Under the pieces are notes generated by a model, which saw only the letters and a list, made by a program, of their open reading frames with translations, ran no database searches and was not told the DNA's origin. The position numbers were made by a program, and so were the translations under genes. Shown here piece by piece: positions 30,471 to 39,195 of a stretch of 64,000 bases of DNA. This stretch comes from Ogataea parapolymorpha DL-1 (Eukaryota > Ascomycota > Pichiomycetes > Pichiales > Pichiaceae). Location: the NCBI RefSeq assembly GCF_000187245.1, contig NC_027864.1, positions 930,001 to 994,000 on the forward strand. Direction: 5' to 3'. How positions within the stretch are numbered: the stretch's first letter is position 1; the number at the start of each line of letters is the position of its first letter.

Positions 30471-31241
30471 ATGTCGTCCAAAATAAGAATTCTACTTCCT
30501 GTCAAAAGGGTGATTGATGCTGCACTCAAACCTAGAATCAATAAGGCACAAACAGGAGTTGAGTCCGCTGGAGTGAAGTTCAGTATCAACCCTTTTGACG
30601 ATATCGCTGTTGAGGAGGCCATAAAAATTAAGAATGCTCACAAGGACAAAGTCGAATCCATTCATGCTGTCTCCATTGGTCCAAGTAAAGCACAAGATAT
30701 ATTAAGAGTTGCTTTGGCGAAAGGAGCCGACACGTCGACATTAGTGGACGTGAAAGACCAAGAAGTTGAACCACTTCAGGTTTCCAAGATTCTCAAAAAG
30801 TTGCAAGAAAAGCACAATTCAAATCTGATCATTCTTGGTAAACAAGCTATCGACGACGATTCCAACCAAACCGGGCAAATGCTGGCCGGACTTTTGAACT
30901 GGCCTCAGGCAACTAATGCGTCCAAGGTTAAAATAAACGCAGACAACACTGTTGAAGTTGAGCGAGAAATCGATGGAGGTGTGGAAGTCGTGAAGGCTTC
31001 CTTGCCAATGATCATCACTACAGATTTGAGACTTAACGAGCCAAAATTCGTTACTCTTCCAAAAATGATGAAGGCTAAGAAGAAGCCGCTGGAGATCTTG
31101 AAGGTTGATGATTTGGGTATTACTCTTGAGAACAGATTGGAGACGATTAAGCTTGAAGACCCTCCAGTGAGGCAAGGTGGTGCTAAAGTTGGCTCTGTTG
31201 ATGAGCTGATCTCCAAGCTAAAGGAGTTGAAGGCTATCTGA
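30471..31241 (+). CDS. CIR1: Electron transfer flavoprotein beta subunit
   Basis: 256 residues closely following ETF-beta from start to end: KIRILLPVKRVID at the N-terminus, the adenine-nucleotide binding loop region with LIILGKQAIDDDSNQTGQMLA, and the recognition-loop area with KAKKKPLEI. ETF passes electrons from acyl-CoA and other flavin dehydrogenases to ETF:ubiquinone oxidoreductase in the mitochondrial matrix. The first in-frame ATG is 30471, and no classical presequence is visible, as for other ETF-beta proteins. Confidence 0.95.
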   Translation: MSSKIRILLPVKRVIDAALKPRINKAQTGVESAGVKFSINPFDDIAVEEAIKIKNAHKDKVESIHAVSIGPSKAQDILRVALAKGADTSTLVDVKDQEVEPLQVSKILKKLQEKHNSNLIILGKQAIDDDSNQTGQMLAGLLNWPQATNASKVKINADNTVEVEREIDGGVEVVKASLPMIITTDLRLNEPKFVTLPKMMKAKKKPLEILKVDDLGITLENRLETIKLEDPPVRQGGAKVGSVDELISKLKELKAI

Positions 31242-31344
31242 ACCAGTTTTTTCGAATAGAGGCCAGACCTTGACGAAAAACATTATATAGGTACTAGAAA
31301 TTCCGATTAGAGTTCCCCACATAAATTGTTTTCAAGAACTTTAG

Positions 31345-32193
31345 ATGTCTGTTTTGGTCCGTTCGTTGGAATTTGTGGAACCAATTATAAGAGGTTGGGA
31401 CTATAGTAAGCCCTTATTCATTGGGCTGGAGGGCCCTCAAGGTTCCGGCAAAACGTATGTTTCTACTAAATTGGTGAAAGAGCTGTCAATAAAGTTCCAA
31501 AAACTTAACATAATACGATGTTCATTGGACGACTTCTACCTCACTTTTGAGGAACAGAAGAATGTCAGCGAGCTGAACAGAGGAAATCTATTACTGCAAG
31601 GACGTGGGCTACCGGGAACGCATGATCTCCGATTATTATCTGAATGTTTTGCACAGATCGAGAAAGGCAGCGATAATGTTACAATTCCATTTTATGACAA
31701 GTCATTACACAAGGGTAAGGGAGATCGTGCCCCTGAAAACGAATGGACGCATTTACAGGGCCGCAAAGTTGATGTTGTCATTTTTGAAGGCTGGTTTGTT
31801 GGATATCGCGCGTACAAGAATGAGATGATATTGAAACACAAATGGGAGGAAATCAGGAAGCAACACGAGCCAAAATTTGATTCTGTTAGATATGAACACA
31901 TCGCGAAACTTGACCACGATTTGAGTCTTTACGAACAAATATGGGCAAGATTCGATTGCTTCTTATACATAACAACTTCTGACCTGGCCAATGTGTACGT
32001 TTGGAGACACGAACAGGAGCAATCATTGATAGAGGCCAAAGGAACAGGTATGACGGATGAAGAGGTGGAACAATTCGTGGACAGATACATGCCGGCATAC
32101 TATCTGTATTACGAAAGGCTTCCCGAGATGGAAAGGTTAGTAAAATTCAGCGCCCGCTTTGATATTGATATCCATCGAAACGTGACAAACTAA
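31345..32193 (+). CDS. TDA10: P-loop kinase-like protein Tda10
   Basis: 282-residue ATP-binding protein of the uridine/glycerate-kinase-like group. Walker A is GPQGSGKT (residues 31-38), a SLDDFYLT segment follows and a Walker B-like VVIFEGWFVG lies at about 146-155. The S. cerevisiae homologue YGR205W (Tda10) has the same fold and size, resembles plant glycerate kinase, and its substrate is not firmly known. Its stop codon directly abuts the stop of the next, opposite gene. Confidence 0.9.
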   Translation: MSVLVRSLEFVEPIIRGWDYSKPLFIGLEGPQGSGKTYVSTKLVKELSIKFQKLNIIRCSLDDFYLTFEEQKNVSELNRGNLLLQGRGLPGTHDLRLLSECFAQIEKGSDNVTIPFYDKSLHKGKGDRAPENEWTHLQGRKVDVVIFEGWFVGYRAYKNEMILKHKWEEIRKQHEPKFDSVRYEHIAKLDHDLSLYEQIWARFDCFLYITTSDLANVYVWRHEQEQSLIEAKGTGMTDEEVEQFVDRYMPAYYLYYERLPEMERLVKFSARFDIDIHRNVTN

Positions 32194-32994
32194 TCACTCG
32201 AGCTGGCCAAAACGTGTGGAGGTTTTGGCAGAGCGTGTTCGTGAATAGGGTGCAATGGAGGCTTGCCTCTTGATAGCAGGACCATCCTGGTCTGTACCGA
32301 TGGGTTTTGAAGAGCATCTGCTTGCCCTCTTTTGGCCTTGGGGTAGAGATCTGTCGTCAAGGGGTTGATTTGCACTCCAGAAATTTTTATTCAGCATCTC
32401 GGTGAGCTTTTTGTTGAACTTGTCTTGCCTTTCCATCATCTTAAAAAGTTGAACTTGATTATCAAGTATTATTCCAGTGTCAGATTTGATATCATCATTG
32501 GTACTCTCATCAATAGACTCTTCCCTGTAACCAAAGAGCTTCAAACGCGTATCCATTTCTTTCATGATGTTTTTGGACTGCGTCGCAAGAGCTTGAAATT
32601 GTCTTATGCCTCTCTTGATGTCCTCTGACATTGAACGTAAATCCTTAATCAATTTTTTGGAAGTTTCCCTAAGGTCGGCACTTTCAAGCTCTAGTTTATT
32701 AGCCCATAACACTAAGTCCTTCTGGTCCTTTACGTAGTCGTTGGATTCTGATACAAGTTTAAACTCATCTTCAGGAGTATGGTCTTCATCCTCTTCTGAT
32801 TCTTCAGTTGCCGATTGATCGCCGGAAGTGATCTGATTTCTATAAAGTTGCAACGATTTTGCTGATCCCACTTTGGAGCCCTGTGATCTCAATTGTGTGC
32901 TTGCAATATCAGTCAACTGGGTCTGATTTTCCAGCGAATATGATACTTTGCTCCTGAGTGTTGAATTACTCTCTGAAAATGAGCTGGTATCCAT
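32194..32994 (-). CDS. Coiled-coil protein of unknown function (possibly Rec107/Mer2-like)
   Basis: 266 residues: a Ser/Thr-rich N-terminus, an acidic patch (SEEDEDHTPEDE, about 67-78), a predicted long coiled coil (about 90-155 and 180-200) starting LVLWANKLELESADLR, and a basic C-terminus. I do not recognise it firmly. The short Trp-containing block before the coil and the overall order recall the meiotic axis protein Rec107/Mer2/IHO1, but this rests on layout and a short motif only. Frame is intact and codon use is like its neighbours. Confidence 0.5.
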   Translation of the reverse strand: MDTSSFSESNSTLRSKVSYSLENQTQLTDIASTQLRSQGSKVGSAKSLQLYRNQITSGDQSATEESEEDEDHTPEDEFKLVSESNDYVKDQKDLVLWANKLELESADLRETSKKLIKDLRSMSEDIKRGIRQFQALATQSKNIMKEMDTRLKLFGYREESIDESTNDDIKSDTGIILDNQVQLFKMMERQDKFNKKLTEMLNKNFWSANQPLDDRSLPQGQKRASRCSSKPIGTDQDGPAIKRQASIAPYSRTRSAKTSTRFGQLE

Positions 32995-33163
32995 TGGTGG
33001 CTTTCACGTTTTGTTATAAAATCCTTCAATCTGGTAGAGCCCTTTTTCCAGTCAAGTTTCTTTGGTATTACATAATCAGTAGAAGACATCCTAAAAAACT
33101 AAACTGTATAGTGTGTTTTACCAAGCAGGTTGATCTTGCAGGCCAATTTCTCTAGCAATCGAG

Positions 33164-33499
33164 ATGTCTGCTTTGAAGTCTTTTCTAGATGGTGAGTTAG
33201 CAGGCAAGCATTTAGAACTAACAAAAACAGAAAAAGTCAAAGTGGTAACTTCAGACGGCAGACTGTTTATTGGAGTTCTTGAAGGATTTGATCAGTCCTC
33301 AAATATTGTTCTTTCAAAAAGTTTCGAGCGCATATTCTCTCCGACTGAACCTACAAAAGACCTAGAGCTCGGATCATATCTCATACGAGGAGAGCAGATT
33401 GTTATCGTTGGGATGCTGGACGACGAAGAAGAATCACAGACGGATTACGACAAGATACATGGCTTTCAACTCAAAGACACGAAGAATGCGCTTAGATAG
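33164..33499 (+). CDS. LSM8: U6 snRNA-associated Sm-like protein Lsm8
   Basis: 111 residues with an Sm fold: Sm1 motif around VKVVTSDGRLFIGVLEGFDQSSNIVL and Sm2 with YLIRGEQIVIVGMLD. The Sm2 ending VIVGMLDDE separates Lsm8 from Lsm1. Lsm8 defines the nuclear Lsm2-8 ring, which binds the 3' end of U6 snRNA. A conserved C-terminal tail follows. Confidence 0.92.
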   Translation: MSALKSFLDGELAGKHLELTKTEKVKVVTSDGRLFIGVLEGFDQSSNIVLSKSFERIFSPTEPTKDLELGSYLIRGEQIVIVGMLDDEEESQTDYDKIHGFQLKDTKNALR

Positions 33500-33547
33500 C
33501 ATATTTGTACAATAGAATAGATTAAATGACACGAACAAAGAAACAAG

Positions 33548-34267
33548 CTATTCTTGCTTCACCGTTGGAATTCCAAACTGTTTCATTTTGATAGCAAGTT
33601 CCATCAAATAGTCCAATGCCTCATTGTAAACCTTGGCCTTCCATATATTCTCTCCCCAAACAAATATTCCATGCCTTCTGACTAGGATAGCAGTCGTATT
33701 GGGATGGCTTTTGATGCATTGCTGCAAACTCTCAGATAGATCTTCCTCTCTTTCTGTGTTTTCCAAAATTGGGATAGTCAATTTATCTGAATACCAAAGG
33801 TTACCAGCCTCTGTAACCTTGGGAAGAGCTTTGATTTGCTCAATGGACGAGATCTCAAAATACTTGTCGAAAAGTAATGTCACCATGACGGCATTTTGAG
33901 AGTGGGTGTGGATACATGCTCCCGAGTCTCTGATATTATAGATATCCAAAAACAGTGGTGTGCAAGCAGAGGCCTTATATTTTGCAGGCTTTCTAAGATA
34001 TTCCTTTGATTCTAGATCCATCACAAACATGTCCGAGGGAACCATTCTTTCCTTGTGGACACCACTTGGGGCAATGTATGCCTTGTTAGCGTCTCTAATA
34101 GAAACTCCTCCGCCAGTGCCAGTGCACCATCCATTGGTGTAAAATAGACGACAAAGCTCACAGATCATGTTTGCAGGATGTGTGGGGTCTTTGGAGGCAA
34201 TAAGATGGTTATTATCGACACCCACGTCGATTCCGAAGTCGATCTCGTGACAACTGCAGCACGGCAT
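33548..34267 (-). CDS. MDE1: Methylthioribulose-1-phosphate dehydratase
   Basis: 239-residue class II aldolase-fold enzyme of the methionine salvage pathway that dehydrates 5-methylthioribulose 1-phosphate. The zinc ligands are visible as HTHSQNAV (two His) and the later [11 protein letters not shown]is; the phosphate-binding GTGGGVSI is at about residues 50-57. Length and start are typical. A TGTGGC hexamer 25 bp upstream resembles the Met31/Met32 core, but is a weak match on its own. Confidence 0.95.
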   Translation of the reverse strand: MPCCSCHEIDFGIDVGVDNNHLIASKDPTHPANMICELCRLFYTNGWCTGTGGGVSIRDANKAYIAPSGVHKERMVPSDMFVMDLESKEYLRKPAKYKASACTPLFLDIYNIRDSGACIHTHSQNAVMVTLLFDKYFEISSIEQIKALPKVTEAGNLWYSDKLTIPILENTEREEDLSESLQQCIKSHPNTTAILVRRHGIFVWGENIWKAKVYNEALDYLMELAIKMKQFGIPTVKQE

Positions 34268-34342
34268 GGCGAGTAATAAGTTAGAAAAAAATGTGGCACT
34301 GTCAGATCAAATAGTTATATGAGAGATTATTTTTCAATATTG

Positions 34343-34351
34343 AAAAAAAAA
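34343..34351 (-). terminator. Pol III oligo-T terminator of the tRNA-Ser gene
   Basis: Nine consecutive A on the plus strand (T on the transcribed strand) start directly after the tRNA 3' end. Confidence 0.8.
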
Positions 34352-34389
34352 CGTCACAGACAGGATTCGAACCTGCGCGTGCAAAGCAC

Positions 34390-34426
<37 letters not shown>

Positions 34427-34433
34427 CTGGGAC
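34352..34433 (-). tRNA. tRNA-Ser(GCT)
   Basis: An 82-nt class II (long variable arm) tRNA. The anticodon stem CCGCC/GGCGG encloses a CTGCTAA loop with anticodon GCT (plus-strand 34398-34400), reading AGC and AGT. The T arm contains GGTTCGAATCC, and the D arm has GAGTGGTTAAGG. The acceptor stem GTCCCAG/CTGTGAC has one non-Watson-Crick pair at position 4:69. There is no intron. A run of nine T on the transcribed side immediately after the gene is a Pol III terminator. Confidence 0.95.
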
Positions 34434-34962
34434 GACAGTTAGAAGAGAGCGATCATCTACATATCAATCTGAAGTTAAGCCAAAAGGCTGGCTTATTGTT
34501 CGTGATGGACAGCGATAATTATGGGACAGGACTACAGACCACTCAAATTCTCCATGTACTTGCGCCCACCAAGGCTTATTGTCAAAAAGTGTAGCAGCGA
34601 CAACGGACTTTGAGTAATTCTATTTTTAGACATCTCATGATGCTCTGTGCCACATACACAAAGAACTAGTATGTGAGTGGTCATGTACTAGTCATGTACG
34701 CTCATGGCTTTCAGGGAACAGGGCCCTATTCGGCAATGACCATGGTCCAGCCTACTGCATGCTTGGGGCTGAGCAGCGTCGATCGACGCCGCGACTGCGC
34801 CCTGTTTTGCGTCGGAGCTCCAAATAAAGCATAATTTCATCACACGCGTTTTAGTGTAGTTTGAAACTGGAGCTATTGTTGAAGGCTGTGTATGATTGAT
34901 AAATATATCCGTTTTCCAAACTTTCTGAAACCACAACACTCTGAGTCCAATTTAATTTTGTC
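34434..34962. other. Spacer at the composition boundary
   Basis: 530 bp between the tRNA and the Sel1-repeat gene; base composition rises across it. It holds a GTCATGTAC direct repeat (34679-34699), a perfect 14-bp palindrome GCGTCGATCGACGC at 34776-34789 and an ACGCGT at 34844-34849. I see no gene and no LTR-like ends. Confidence 0.5.
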
Positions 34963-37851
34963 ATGAGCCATCCATACAGCAGCCGAGCACAGATACGTGC
35001 CAATCTTCTGAACGATAATCCGTACTCGTTCGAACAGCAGCCGCGTGCACAGCCGCGATATCAACAGCCAAGACCTGTCCAACAACCTCCAAGACAGTAT
35101 GTTCAGCAGCAGCCGTATGTACAACAGCCGACGACGTTTGTTGCACACCCCCTGCAGCAGAACTCGTACGATGCACCACAGCACCCTGCTCAACCTGTTC
35201 AACACGTTCAACATGTTCAACATGTTCAGCCTGTTTACCATGCTCAGCCAATTCAATATTCACACCCACAGCAACAAACTGGCTCGAAACCTTATATTCA
35301 AGGACCCAGACCACAACCAGCTAATTATGGTGAACAATATGGATATACCCAGAATCCTCCGCGTCCTTACGGCCACAGTCATCACCAGTCTCTTCCATAC
35401 CCACCAGAGCACCAGCTTCAACGACCACAGCCGCAAATGAGATCCACTTCGTACAATGACGACTACGCTAACGAGCAGTATGGTTCTGCAGAGCCGGACA
35501 TTCGAGCAAACGAATACCCGAAATCTGCGCAGACCGAGCCTCTAAGACTGGCATCGCGTGCAGCCGCCTCACATTCCCCTGTGCCGCAGGTATCACCACC
35601 TTCCAAGTCGGTAGCACAGACGGTGGACAACGACAGAATAAACCTACTTGAGGACAAAATAATGCAGTTGGAAAAAATGCTGGCTCTTCAAGATCTCGCG
35701 TCGAAAAACGACTCGCTCACGTCTGTTTCCAGCGATACCAGCAGTATCAACACCAAGGATGATTTTAATTTCACAATACCGAGTATGGGGGCCAGTAGAA
35801 TAAGTCTGCCGACCTCAGAGAAGTCTGCCAAATACGCCTCCCAGAACTCGCAAAGGACGGACCTGGCGGGCGCTCCTCCTTTGCCGCCTCCGCCGCCCGC
35901 GGAACAAAGATCGATTGCCAACAGTCCAGTCGCAAACGTTTTTCTTTCGTCCGGACTGGAGGATAGAAGTGGAACTAGGGACAGTGCTACGTCTTTGACC
36001 TCTGGCGAGAAAGAGCTCGTCAAAGAGTTCCTAGACTCACCGGAGAAATCGTCCAAGGAGGCTGGAGATGATCTTCCTCCGTCGTACGAGGAACTCGAGA
36101 AGTCTGGAACTCTAACGTACTCGCAGTCCATTTACCGTACTGGGTTTGAAAAAGCAGGTTTCCACATGGATCACATGGAAACTCCGGCAGTCAAGCGTCC
36201 CGTTCCCACACAAGCTCAGACGGGGCATTCGTCGCCAACCCTGAAGTACAAGCGGAAACTGCCTCCCCCTGCTTCGGAATCGGTCGAGAAAATGCTGGAA
36301 GGACAGAAAGAGAATATTCTTAGCCCGCCTACCCTGTCAGAACCGCAAAGACGGTTCATTAGTGAGTCAAGTGTGAGCTCGAGCGTTTACAGTGATAAGA
36401 CACCGGGAACTGGCGACTTGTCAGACCCCAAAGAAAAAGCTCCTCCTCTTCCAGATCCTGACACTGAAGAGTCTGAATTCCTGGAGAAAACCATCAGATA
36501 TATCAAGCCGAGCTCGTTTAAAAGACACCCAAACGGAGTCATCGAGCCAATATTACCATCAAAATCCACCGACACTCTTGACAGTCTCATCAACGGTTTT
36601 GGAATAATCAGAGAAAAGGCATTCAAGGACTACAAGAGCTTTACGCCGTCTATCCAGTTTGAATGGGCAATTACTCTTCTTGAGGCCATTGCTCGCTCAG
36701 ACCTGATTTCAAAAATGGCCATTGACGGTAGAGTGAGAAAGTCGCCTATTCCTTTCAAATCGCTGGCTCCTCAAAGAGAACAGTTCCTGAACACAGCGGT
36801 GAAGGTGCTGGAAAAAATCATTCAGATATCGCCGAACTCCACCAGAGCCCGTCTCTACCTTGGTGACATTTATTCTGGAGGTATCCATCCTGGTGTGCTG
36901 CCCCGAAACGAGTCCAAAGGATACAAGCTTTTCTATGACGCTGCTACAAAACAGGACGACCCAGTGGCTTGCTACAGAGTGGCTTGCTGTTTGGAATCGG
37001 GAGTCGGCTGCGCCAAGAACGTGGAGCAGAGTTGTCGGTTTTTTGAAAAGGGGGCCCGGCTGGGCGATCCGTCGTCAATGTGCCAACTTGGAATGCTGTA
37101 TTTTGCTGGAGTAAACGGCTTCCCGCTGGACATCAACAAATCGGTTTACTGGCACGAAATGGCTTGCCAGGCACTCAAGGATCCAGACATCATGGGCTCG
37201 GATCCTCTGGTCTCAGCGAGATCGTTTAGCGACTCGCGTGGCGCTCTTTATACGCTGGCCAAACTGCACCAGACAGACCTCAACATTCTCTGTCTTGATA
37301 AGGATACGCCGAAGACGAAAGCTTCAGTGAGCCAGATGATGAAAGCAGGGATCTTCAGAAACTCTTCCAAGACCCTCAACTATTATTTGGAAGCAGCCAA
37401 ACTGGAACATCGCGAGTCGCAAGCGTCTCTTGGGTTCTATTATGCTCAAGGATTTTTCCCCACGGCTCATTTTAAATCTGACAAGGAGTCTATGGGTGGC
37501 ACTCCTGCGGCAAAAGATGCCAGACGGTCCATCTACTGGTTCTCAAAAGCTGCGGCCGATAATCATCCATACTCTGCTCTTGGACTGGCCAAATGGTATG
37601 GATCCGGCGCTCCAGGAGTGCTTAAAAAAGACGATCAACAGGCGTTTTTGTGGGGCCGCAAGGCTGCTGACGAAGGCCAGCTGGCAGAAGCTGAATTTAT
37701 GATCGGTTTGTGTTTTGAACAAGGTTTTGGTGTGCAAAAGAATATCCAGTCTGCCATTTCGTACTACAAGCGAAGCGGCGCCAAGGGCTACAAACGGGCG
37801 CTCAGCAAGCTGAAACAATTTAAAGAGCAAGGTATGGAGGGACAGTACTGA
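34963..37851 (+). CDS. Sel1-repeat (Skt5/Dsf2-like) scaffold protein
   Basis: 962 residues. The first 230 are Gln/Pro/His-rich and low complexity (HVQHVQHVQPV and similar). A Ser/Pro-rich, likely phosphorylated middle contains PPLPPPPP, and about residues 550-950 form a Sel1-type TPR array with units such as CYRVACCLESGVGC, SMCQLGMLYFAGV and AEFMIGLCFEQGFGV. Skt5/Chs4 (chitin synthase III activator) and Dsf2 share this design. Skt5 ends in a CaaX box, but this protein ends in GMEGQY, so Skt5 identity is doubtful and a Dsf2-like bud-neck protein fits better. Confidence 0.65.
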   Translation: MSHPYSSRAQIRANLLNDNPYSFEQQPRAQPRYQQPRPVQQPPRQYVQQQPYVQQPTTFVAHPLQQNSYDAPQHPAQPVQHVQHVQHVQPVYHAQPIQYSHPQQQTGSKPYIQGPRPQPANYGEQYGYTQNPPRPYGHSHHQSLPYPPEHQLQRPQPQMRSTSYNDDYANEQYGSAEPDIRANEYPKSAQTEPLRLASRAAASHSPVPQVSPPSKSVAQTVDNDRINLLEDKIMQLEKMLALQDLASKNDSLTSVSSDTSSINTKDDFNFTIPSMGASRISLPTSEKSAKYASQNSQRTDLAGAPPLPPPPPAEQRSIANSPVANVFLSSGLEDRSGTRDSATSLTSGEKELVKEFLDSPEKSSKEAGDDLPPSYEELEKSGTLTYSQSIYRTGFEKAGFHMDHMETPAVKRPVPTQAQTGHSSPTLKYKRKLPPPASESVEKMLEGQKENILSPPTLSEPQRRFISESSVSSSVYSDKTPGTGDLSDPKEKAPPLPDPDTEESEFLEKTIRYIKPSSFKRHPNGVIEPILPSKSTDTLDSLINGFGIIREKAFKDYKSFTPSIQFEWAITLLEAIARSDLISKMAIDGRVRKSPIPFKSLAPQREQFLNTAVKVLEKIIQISPNSTRARLYLGDIYSGGIHPGVLPRNESKGYKLFYDAATKQDDPVACYRVACCLESGVGCAKNVEQSCRFFEKGARLGDPSSMCQLGMLYFAGVNGFPLDINKSVYWHEMACQALKDPDIMGSDPLVSARSFSDSRGALYTLAKLHQTDLNILCLDKDTPKTKASVSQMMKAGIFRNSSKTLNYYLEAAKLEHRESQASLGFYYAQGFFPTAHFKSDKESMGGTPAAKDARRSIYWFSKAAADNHPYSALGLAKWYGSGAPGVLKKDDQQAFLWGRKAADEGQLAEAEFMIGLCFEQGFGVQKNIQSAISYYKRSGAKGYKRALSKLKQFKEQGMEGQY

Positions 37852-38160
37852 CACGATCACGATTAAATACACTTTATGACCTAATTAATAAACTACTCCA
37901 TTGTATGACCTCATTAACTATTCCTGCTTTTTGCAACCAGAAATAGTGTGGCTGCCAATTTCTGTGCGGGTCACAAAGCTACAATTTTTTCTCTGCGGTG
38001 ATTTATTTGTTCAATTTGCTTTATCATCAAAGATTGATCTAAAGGGAAACCGTTTCAAAAGAAAGCTTCCAATTAAAATAATTAGTTTGGTGCTGAGTTA
38101 TACTATTCGATACAATTGCACATAACAAACAAACAACTCCGTACTTATCATCTATTGGAA
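37852..38160. other. Spacer between the Sel1-repeat gene and RTN1
   Basis: About 310 bp, noticeably AT-rich compared with the flanking coding sequence. No motif or RNA gene seen. Confidence 0.4.
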
Positions 38161-39062
38161 ATGTCTGAAGGTAAAACCTGTTGTGGCGGTGCCTGTGTGA
38201 GCAAGTCAGGCTATGATTTGCTGACTTGGAAAGACCCATCGGTCTCCGGCAAAGTGTTTGGATCTTTGGTGGGATCCCTGCTTTTGCTGAAGTCGGTCAA
38301 TTTGCTCAGCATCGTCTTCTATATTTCCGCTTTTGTTCTGGCAGGTAAGTGGGACGCTGGCTAGTTTGGAAGTCTCCAAACAAAGTCACACGATCAAAAA
38401 TACTAACTCATCTTCTAGTTTCCGCACTGGGCGAATACGCCGGTAAGTTGGCCACCGGACAAGGTTTTGTCACCAGATTCAGGCCAGAATACAAGAACGT
38501 GATTGGCCGGTACGCTGAGGAATACGCCAGCCACGCGGCCAACCTCATCAAGAATGCCGAGCTCAAATTGCAGGAGATCGTCTACTCGAAGAACATTGAG
38601 TCCACCCTGAAGGTGGCAGGTGTCGCCTACATCCTTTACAAGCTGACCTCCTGGTTCACCCTCTGGACTCTGCTCTTCACGGCTACTCTGACCGCATTCT
38701 CCGTTCCTCCTCTTTACTTGAAGAACCAAAAACAGATCGATGATGCTATTGTCACCTACACAAAGGTTGCCAAGGATAAGCTGGCCGAGCTGCTTCAATT
38801 GATTAAGGAGAAGACAGGCCCAGCATTGGAGAACGCCGAGAAGAAGCTGGGTCCAGTCGGTAGCTTCATTAGATCCAAGGTTCCGGTCAGAACTGCAGGA
38901 TCTACTATTGGTGACATTCCGGCTGCAGACAGCACGGCATCCACAGCCCAATCGGCTCCATCCGTTCCTTCTGCTGCTCCTTCCGCCTCCACCGAGACCG
39001 GTGACGACGCCATCACCAATCCATTGGCCGACGTGAAGAAACAGGCAGAGGCTGCTTTGTAA
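38161..39062 (+). CDS. RTN1: Reticulon Rtn1, one intron
   Basis: ER-tubule-shaping membrane protein. Exon 1 is 38161-38344, the intron 38345-38418 (GTAAGT, TACTAAC branch, TAG acceptor; 74 nt) and exon 2 38419-39062, giving 275 residues. The reticulon domain begins YDLLTWKDPSVSGKVFG and has two long hydrophobic hairpins (about residues 30-65 and 125-165), the second with ILYKLTSWFTLWTLLF. A Ser/Ala/Pro-rich cytosolic tail follows. Reading past the exon 1 donor reaches a stop after six codons, and the exons join in the middle of a conserved hydrophobic hairpin, so splicing is required. Confidence 0.9.
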
Positions 39063-39195
39063 GAGAAATGAGCAAGCTGTCTGTAAGTTATCCGCAATTG
39101 TCTATGCTCTCGTTGAGGATTTGCTTTTGTAATTGAATCACACCTCTCATTAAAAATGTCAATTTTTTAAATATCATACTTTTACGTAGTACACC

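Noticed and set aside
1..34432. Possibility that CTG is decoded as Ser or Ala in the left part
   Set aside because: CTG codons fall where conserved Leu is expected (for example the Leu just before the GTPase core of MRX8), so standard decoding fits.
34434..34962. Retrotransposon LTR or solo element at the composition boundary
   Set aside because: No TG...CA ends with flanking target duplication and no reverse-transcriptase fragment seen near the tRNA.
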